A stretch of DNA of 64,000 nucleotides from Mesostigma viride (taxonomy: Eukaryota > Streptophyta > Mesostigmatophyceae > Mesostigmatales > Mesostigmataceae), in the NCBI GenBank assembly GCA_009746045.1, contig RPFO01000164.1:462712-526711 (forward strand). The letters are read 5' to 3'. The notes under the pieces were generated by a model. That model saw only the letters and a list, made by a program, of their open reading frames with translations. It had not been told where the DNA came from and did no database searches. The position numbers and the translations under genes were made by a program. This document shows, in pieces, positions 57,452-64,000 of the stretch (positions are counted from its first letter, which is position 1; each line of letters opens with the position of its first letter).

Positions 57452-57660
57452 GGAACATCACAGCCGACCTTGCCAAAAAGCTGGACGGCACGGTCACCAT
57501 GCACCATCATTAATTAATTACTTAATTAATTAATTAATTAATTAATTAATTACTTAATTAATTAATTAAGTAATCAATTTAACTCGTGCTCCCGTTGGGG
57601 AGTCACGGAGCATTAATGTCCCCGATGGATGGATATGGATGGATGGATGGATGCCGGATG
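57452..57660. repeat. LINE remnant, TTAA tract and family II 3' end
   Basis: 57452-57505 encodes a LINE thumb remnant on +. A TTAA tract (about 57508-57570) follows. Then, on minus, comes the family II terminus (GTGCTCC hairpin, about 57575-57612) with GGATGGAT repeats (57625-57660). Confidence 0.65.
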
Positions 57661-58171
57661 GGTACATGCAATCCTATACCAGTAGCTATGGTCGCTATCT
57701 CAGTGCCAGCACTGAATGTGCGTATGTTGAAAGTTGCGAGGGCCACTTACTGAGGATGCCTGCTGGCCCAACAGGGGAGAGCGAGGAGGGGAGATGGGGG
57801 TGGATGCAGCGGAAGATCATCTTTCCCCATTGGGGGTGGGGATGCAACGGGAGGGAGCGAAATGGCCGAATAGTGCTTTTCATCGCATGAAGGTTGTCCT
57901 GCAGGCGGAGGGGCGGGAGGATGCGAGCCTGCCGCCTGCTCTGGGTACTAATTCGGAGGTGATTGCGCAACGCAGAGGCGTAGGAAATCAGTAGCATGCA
58001 TTGTGTATATTTGCCAATCTGACTGCTGAGAGCTGTCGTTTTAGCCCGAAATACCGGCACCCCATGTGTTACTAAAACTCAACTAGGTCGATGCATGGGG
58101 GTGGAACGGGTGGGACTTTTTAGAGGCTGTCCCCTAAGCCTCATTAGCCGCGAGCCGACGAGTAGGGTTGT
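57661..58171. other. Spacer, no gene recognised
   Basis: Short overlapping frames only, no family motif. Confidence 0.45.
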
Positions 58172-59117
58172 CTACCTTTTGGGACCGACAGGGGCGTGAC
58201 GCTGAAGATTCTTCGCACGAGACTCAACACCGTCAAAGAATGCAGCAATGCGGCCATCCGGCATCAGACGCATCTGCACACGCTCCCCCCCCTCTACGTA
58301 CCCATTCCTGCTGACCTTCACGACCTCCGCGTGATTCCCAAGCTTGCTCCTCGCCGCCAGCTGGGCAGGGGTGTAGTCCTTGTCCATGCTGATGAAGGCG
58401 GACTTGAGCAGGCGACGGGCTCCAACAACCCGTTTCTTGTCGTTCACGGAGGCCACTGGTGACAAGAACCAGGCCCAGCTGGCCTGGCAGGCGAACGGCC
58501 CTGTCAACTGATCACGCTGTGGCGCAGCTGCAGCAACCGCTAGGAACGCTGGGCCCCGCAGTGCCTCGGTAAGCGCTTGTGCGGTGTCATACTTGCCCAC
58601 CTTGAAGTTCTTGAGGATTATATATTGCGTTGTCGCAGTTGTGCCACTGACATTCTGGGACACGACTGCAGTGGCTTCCGTCTTAGCCGCCTGGGCTACG
58701 ATGGCGTCACAAGTTCTTGCCTGTCACGTCCGCAAACGTGGAGTGCGTGGCCCACGCACTCCGGGGTGGGGGAGGCTATGGCGCCTCCTTCAATGCCAGC
58801 AAGGTTGCTTGTGTCGCAGCAGGTGCAGCAGCCATAGACTTCATCTCACCTTGCACTGAGGTGAGTGACCGCTGCATAGCACGTAGCAGCTCAGTGGGGT
58901 CGGCCGCGGCGCCGGATCGTGGTCGCCTGGGCCGGTAAGCGCTACCGAAAGGCGTTGGCGCCAGTACGACGTCCAGGTCCGTGCCGACTGTACCAAGGGG
59001 CCCGCTGGCCCTCCAGCCATGCAGGTCCAGGCGGTCCTCCCGGATCGAGCCGGCAACACTCCTAAATAAAACAGCGGTCAGGGTCCCCATATATGGCCCC
59101 GAACTCCACCAAGACAA
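58172..59117 (-). pseudogene. Diverged ORF1-like gene with a frameshift
   Basis: Two minus frames (59117-58776 and about 58720-58172) together look like an ORF1. There is an N-terminal Ala/Pro-rich part with a helix (TELLRAMQRSLTSVQGEMKS). An RRM-like TTQYIILKNFKVGKYDTAQ follows, then a C-terminal NDKKRVVGARRLLKSAFISMDKDYTPAQLAAR, cited here as NDKKRVVGARRLL and FISMDKDYTPAQ. The D-x-D-[LY]-T-P-A-Q turn matches the other ORF1 copies. No TTAA tail or hairpin was found, so this is an older, separate family. Confidence 0.55.
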
Positions 59118-61378
59118 AGGGCTTGAGGGACCATGTCAGACGTCATGCCGATGAGTGCTCCGGACGCGTGCTCGCATAATTGACAAGAAGAATAACGGGC
59201 TGTCATATGCGTCAAGCACTGCATGCGATCCCAGCCTGAATTTTTTGCCCGGCCTGTTGTCTCCTCATGGCTCCGGCCTGCAGCCCGTTGCTAGACAGAT
59301 AGCCCGAGAGAATATTCGCGCTTGTATACGTACACTACCGGCCGGCCGCGCCTCGAGTTTGCACACGCCACGATCAGTACTCTAGAAGCTATGCTCGGAT
59401 AATGACAACCAAAGACTTCATTTAGTGCAGCTAGGTTTGGGGCATGATGCAGACGATCTAATTGTTTTTAGCTAGTTTGTGTTTTTAAAATGAGATATTA
59501 GCACAGTACTCCATAGCATGCCGGCCGGCCGGCCTCGATCTGCGCATGGCACACAAGTACTTACTTATAAAACACCTTGATCAATTAATTCCATTCCATT
59601 TCATTGAGTATTTGTGCTTAACTTTAATGACACCTTGGACGTTATGAAATACAGAGATGATTTATTACAAACTAGTATGCTACTATATAATACAGAGATG
59701 ATTGATTATTTTTCTAATGAGATTAGCATAGTACTCCGTGGCATGCCCATGCGCATGACATGCAAGTACTTACTTAGAGATGATTGCTTTCAAACGGGCA
59801 TGCATCCACAACTGCATGGGCTAGAAGGTTACTTCCAGCCAGGTGCATGTTATTTGCTAGCTATTAAATTAATCATGGTGCTTTAGCGCAGATTTGCTGG
59901 CCATGCCAGCGGCTGTGGCCCCTAACCTTATATGCAAAGGACATCCGACTGGTTGGGCAAGGCCGTCCCTGTATCCAGATGCCATTTTAACAGCACCCTG
60001 AAGGGGTGCCAACCGGGCTTCCAAGCAGCAACGCACACGATGGCCTTGTCCATGGCAGTTCCTGTCATGCCACCCATCCCGTCCCCTTTGCATAAATAGG
60101 CCACAGAATGGGCTGTCCCTCCATAACCCTGCAGGAGGTACCCCGTTGGCAATGGTGGTAGATCTGGGCAGGCATTCCCTTTCTGAGTCGCAGATTGCTA
60201 CCCCATTTCTCACAGGCCATGAAAGAAGCGCTGCTGCTTTTGGTATACAAAGGGGCCCGTCCATGGCTGCTTGCACGCTCCGGTGGCACTTTGTGCATAT
60301 TCGCAGATCCTTTCAGAGGGCAAGTCCTAAGTCCTAACGGGGAGCCTCGTTCGGGTCTTACCATGGAACCATCGTAACAAGATGACAGCCGGCCATGACA
60401 CAACTGATGACACTGCCGCAACACACGGCTGCCACCCCGAGATCGCCCGCTCTCGTGTTTCCTTACGCGGGTGTTTGTGGGCACAGCGCGAAGATTTACT
60501 GCCGGTTCCCGTCAGGCTAAGACCTGCACGCAGCTGGGGGGCCGTGGAGTCAGGCCACAGGAAGCGGACCCCAAAGGCTCCGCACCACCCGCTTGGGGTC
60601 ACCCTCGTTGGTCCTTGGCTACCTCCATTGCAGCAGTCCCACCGATAGGTATGCCGCTGGGGCCTGGCCTGCTGCACTGCCGGCATGAGCCGCTAGGTAA
60701 GATTACCACAAGCACATGCGCATGGATGCATGAACGGGGAACGTCACAAGAAGCATGGCGGGCAGCACAGGCACGTCCCTGGCGCATGCTGGTGGGATCA
60801 TGCCGGTGCTGCCTTGCCAGGGGTCTCGCTCACGGCTCCTGTAAAGCCTGGCCGCGCTCCTTCCCTGGGCCGGGATCAACCCCACATGCGGTGTCTGGAT
60901 TGGCGCCGAGTTTGTTACCATCCACTGCGTTGCCTCCCCTGGCTTGCCGAACGGCACATTAGATAGATCTCTAGGCAACTGACAGTGTAGCTGCATAGCC
61001 ATGCCACCCAGCGCCCATCAACTCGCATCTGTGACGTATCCCCTGCACGGGGTGGAGTGGGAACGGCATCGTTCGACGCACAGAGCCAAGGCTTCTCGCG
61101 CGCTGGGGTCACTCCCATTTATCCACCCCCAGCATGCGCGAGTAGCCCCCCCACATCCTCCGATAAAACATGGCTTGTGTACTGCAACTGTCTGCCGCCC
61201 TCGCACAATGTTGGGCGGCCATCCTGACACGTCCTCCCACAACGCGGCTCGCGTACTGGGAACACCACCTCTCCTTGATGCAGGACGGCTGGCACCGCCC
61301 TCTCTCTCCAAACGTACTTGAGCCGGATGTGGTTGCATTCATCATACGCACTCAAGCACAAGTTCTCACACGTCCTCA
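59118..61378. other. Intergenic, no gene recognised
   Basis: Many short overlapping frames and no domain. One diverged duplication of about 75 bp occurs (GAGATATTAGCACAGTACTC near 59492 and GAGATTAGCATAGTACTC near 59720, each running to CAAGTACTTACTTA). Confidence 0.5.
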
Positions 61379-61379
61379 A

Positions 61380-61499
61380 GCCATTGTCCTGGAGCACATC
61401 TCCGCCCACGCACTGGAGCACATGTCCGCCCACGCACTGGAGTACATCTCCGCCCACGTGCTGGAGCACATCTCCGCCCACGTCCTGGAGCACATGTCC
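61380..61499. repeat. 24-bp tandem repeat, about 5 copies
   Basis: Units TGGAGCACATCTCCGCCCAC plus 4 bp. They sit directly downstream of the stop codon of the minus-strand gene at 61500. On + they give LEHISAHA/LEHMSAHA peptide repeats in an open frame (61170-61616), which I regard as incidental. Confidence 0.85.
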
Positions 61500-62399
61500 T
61501 CACACATCTTCGAGCGGCATGTGCTCGCTGTCGCCTGCCTTGCGCCGGTCCTGCGGGAGCGACGCAGCCACCACGCTCGTGACCTCGCTCGAGCCGTCGC
61601 GATCCGTGGACTGTGAGCTCCCCAGCGAGACGCGCCGCAGCGGCAACAAGTCTGTCTCGGTGTGCTCAGCCGGCAGCGCCGGCTTGCGGTATTTCGACCC
61701 ACCACTCGTGCTCTTCTCGCGCTTGCGCGCGCCAAACCGGTCCATGAGACTGCCCATGATGCCGTGGTGGCCGTCGTGGTCGCCACTGCCGTGCTTGTCG
61801 TGCCCGTTGTCGCTTCCGTTGAGCTTCTTCCCGTCGGGCGCTGTGAAAAAGCTGTCCTTGGTCGTCACAAACGCCATCTCCTTCTCTGTGACGACGTCCG
61901 GCGTGCCCGCGCGCATGCCCAGCGTGACGTCGGCGTCGTGGTCTCCGCCCCGGCCGAACCGCGTGGGGCCGTGCTTGCCGTTGGTGTGCGTGTGGCCGGT
62001 CGACGAGAGCTCAACGAGGCCCCCCTTCTGCATCGGCTTGACAAACGTGGGCGTGCTGGGCTTGTCCGAGGGGGAGTAGTCGTCGCTCCCGTGCACGTGT
62101 GCCAGCAGGGCCGCGTGAGGGGTGTACCCGGACCCCGCGGAGACGTCATCGGCCGCAACCACGCGGTTCCGGCGCCAAGGCAGTGAGCACATGCGGCGCA
62201 GCGTGTGGGCGAGGTTGGACATCCACCCGTGGCTCTTCCGCGCGGTCGACGGCTCGTCGATGACCATGTCCGTGCGCATGCTCTGGTGGAGCAGCGCGGC
62301 GATGCTGTGGTGGTGGCCTGTCTCCTTCTCCTTGTCCTTCCACTCCTTGTCCTTCTTGTCGCCTTTCTTCTGGCGGGACACTTTCTTCCGCCACGTGCG
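61500..62399 (-). CDS. Unrecognised Lys/His-rich protein, 3' terminal exon
   Basis: One frame of 300 codons is open from a splice acceptor (CCACCCCGCAG just right of 62399, after a pyrimidine tract) to TGA at 61500. It starts RTWRKKVSRQKKGDKKDK, so the N-terminal part must come from exons further right. I could not place these; 62411-63130 shows no convincing exon. Features: a Lys/Asp/Glu-rich run, HHHSIAALLHQSMRTD, a basic patch (RRMCSLPWRRNR), and a His/Asp/Gly run (GSDNGHDKHGSGDHDGHHG) that could bind metal. Ser/Thr-rich, likely disordered stretches follow. Base composition and codon use resemble the phosphodiesterase exons, which supports a real gene. No family is assigned. Confidence 0.55.
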   Translation of the reverse strand, partial: RTWRKKVSRQKKGDKKDKEWKDKEKETGHHHSIAALLHQSMRTDMVIDEPSTARKSHGWMSNLAHTLRRMCSLPWRRNRVVAADDVSAGSGYTPHAALLAHVHGSDDYSPSDKPSTPTFVKPMQKGGLVELSSTGHTHTNGKHGPTRFGRGGDHDADVTLGMRAGTPDVVTEKEMAFVTTKDSFFTAPDGKKLNGSDNGHDKHGSGDHDGHHGIMGSLMDRFGARKREKSTSGGSKYRKPALPAEHTETDLLPLRRVSLGSSQSTDRDGSSEVTSVVAASLPQDRRKAGDSEHMPLEDV

Positions 62400-62410
62400 C
62401 TGCGGGGTGG

Positions 62411-63130
62411 CGGGGAGGGGGGAGGCGCAATGAGGAGTGGGGGTGGGGATGCGTTAGAACTAGGCAGTTGCGAGGCACTTGCGTGAGGTACAAATGTGCA
62501 TGGGTATACGCATACGTGCTGGCAGACGCGGACACCATACACGTACATCTGCTAGCCACCGTACACTTCTGGGTGACCAAAAACTTGAAAAAAATGTTGG
62601 TTGGCGCCCCTTGTATGCATTTCTAGAGTGCCCCCCCCCCCCCCCCAAAAAAAAAAAAAAAAAAAAACTGCTGCGACACTTAACGCCTGCCTGAGCGGGA
62701 CCCAGCCAGGGCTCGTCCCTGCCACCACCAGCACCTCTTTCCCGCCAGTGATGCGCGTCCAACCGAATCGCAGCTGATAAAGGCACTGTACAGGGTGCGG
62801 TTTTCGTGACACCTGCGTACCCGAATGCACCTATGCATGGAATCGCAAGCAAAGAAACCCACAAGCAGCGCCAACAAGTGCGAGGCCACGGCACAGTGCC
62901 CTGCGCGAGCCCGGCCGGTAGAGCTTGTCACGCATGCACCGGTGTGGCCCCTGCAGCATCAACGGGCCTGTAAACAGAAGGGGCCATGTGGCGCCGCATG
63001 AATCACACCCTACCAGCCCACACCAGCAAACGAATAGCCAAACAGAGAATACGGTTGATGCACCCGGCATGCCACGGCCGGCAACGAGCAGCACAGAAAA
63101 GCATGCAGTTTGATGTCTAGTGCCTACCAG
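62411..63130. other. Upstream region of the minus gene; no exon placed
   Basis: Contains a C17-A22 homopolymer pair (about 62630-62667). Short frames only. Confidence 0.45.
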
Positions 63131-63244
63131 CACACGTGTTGATAGTTGTTCAAAACAACCAGTTCACTATTTTCACTCATATTTCCATCACTATCATTAC
63201 TATTACTTCCATTACCGCCGCTATTATACGTCGGTATACTTTCA

Positions 63245-64000
63245 ATCTCAGTGGTCAGGATCGATTGGTACGACTATCACTACAATCTTCTATCAACATG
63301 ATATTACGTTATCTAATCAGTGGTCAGGATCCCATGGTACGACTATCACTACACTCTTTTATCAACATGATATTACGTTATCTACTCAGTGGTCAGGATC
63401 CCATGGTACGACTATCACTACACTCTTTTATAAACATGATATTACGTTATCTACTCAGTGGTCAGGATCCCATGGTACGACTATCACTATACTCTTTTAT
63501 CAACATGATATTACGTTATCTACTCAGTGGTCAGGATCCCATGGTACGACTATCACTATACTCTTTTATCAACATGATATTACGTTATCTACTCAGTGGT
63601 CAGGATCCCATGGTACGACTATCACTATACTCTTTTATCAACATGATATTACGTTATCTACTCAGTGGTCAGGATCCCATGGTACGACTATCACTACACT
63701 CTTTTATCAACATGATATTACGTTATCTACTCAGTGGTCAGGATCCCATGGTACGACTATCACTACACTCTTTTATCAACATGATATTACGTTATCTACT
63801 CAGTGGTCAGGATCCCATGGTACGACTATCACTATACTCTTTTATCAACATGATATTACGTTATCTACTCAGTGGTCAGGATCCCATGGTACGACTATCA
63901 CTACACTCTTTTATCAACATGATATTACGTTATCTACTCAGTGGTCAGGATCCCATGGTACGACTATCACTATACTCTTTTATCAACATGATATTACGTT
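63245..64000. repeat. 69-bp tandem array running off the window
   Basis: A 69-bp unit (CAGTGGTCAGGATCCCATGG ... ATCAACATGATATTACGTT) repeats about 11 times with near-identical copies. The main variant is CTACACTC against CTATACTC. Since 69 is a multiple of 3 and the unit lacks stops in two forward registers, two frames stay open to the edge. The first unit is the most diverged. Confidence 0.95.

Noticed and set aside
61170-61616. + frame with LEHISAHA repeats
   Set aside because: Covers the 24-bp repeat and the antisense of the minus-strand exon; no other support.

Overview
This is eukaryotic nuclear DNA, most likely from a unicellular alga; a green alga is my best guess, but no marker here fixes the lineage. 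The genes are split by introns with GT/AG borders and GC-rich exons. Introns and spacers are full of microsatellites and minisatellites, and roughly half of the window is transposable elements. There is no operon structure, ribosome-binding site or prokaryotic signature.

Three host genes can be supported. (1) A + strand gene (exons between 836 and 5132) has a peptidoglycan-binding-like fold, one transmembrane segment, a basic linker and a long coiled-coil C-terminus. (2) A + strand class I cyclic-nucleotide phosphodiesterase (39925-47911) has seven exons whose phases all agree. They give a 597-residue protein with every catalytic-site motif and a likely N-myristoylation start. Its last intron carries a roughly 1.45-kb array of 25/26-bp repeats, each containing CACGTG. 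(3) A - strand gene has its 3' exon at 61500-62399. Its protein is Lys/His/Asp-rich and not recognised.

The rest is a layered mobile-element landscape. Two nearly identical Ty1/copia elements lie in opposite orientation (17681-26617 on +, 30488-38564 on -). Each has LTRs, a 5-bp target duplication, a polypurine tract and full pol domains. Once later insertions are subtracted, both come to about 6.38 kb. They hold clean nested insertions: a CACTA-type miniature element in gag, a 346-bp segment in one 5' LTR, and two elements of about 1.7 kb flanked by TTAA duplications. Two more TTAA-flanked elements lie at 5650-7556 and 14159-15896. All four have short terminal inverted repeats and subterminal palindromes, and none shows a transposase. 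They look like non-autonomous piggyBac-type transposons.

Non-LTR elements fill 8.5-16.8 kb, 27-28.1 kb and 49.3-59.1 kb. Broken LINE reverse transcriptases (11.25-13.7, 49.4-51.9 and 52.1-55.2 kb) lie beside short elements that carry only a LINE ORF1-like gene followed directly by a 3' UTR. Those 3' UTRs end in a small hairpin and a (TTAA)n tail, and several copies have 8-14-bp target duplications. They resemble 'half-LINEs' that borrow the machinery of the full LINEs. In 8.57-11.25 kb the insertions are nested four deep and the order of events can be read.

Satellite DNA includes a 49-bp array (120-614), a (CAA)n tract of 1.33 kb (28681-30010), and a 69-bp array that runs off the right edge (63245-64000). 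Stretches where I see no gene are stated as such in the feature list.
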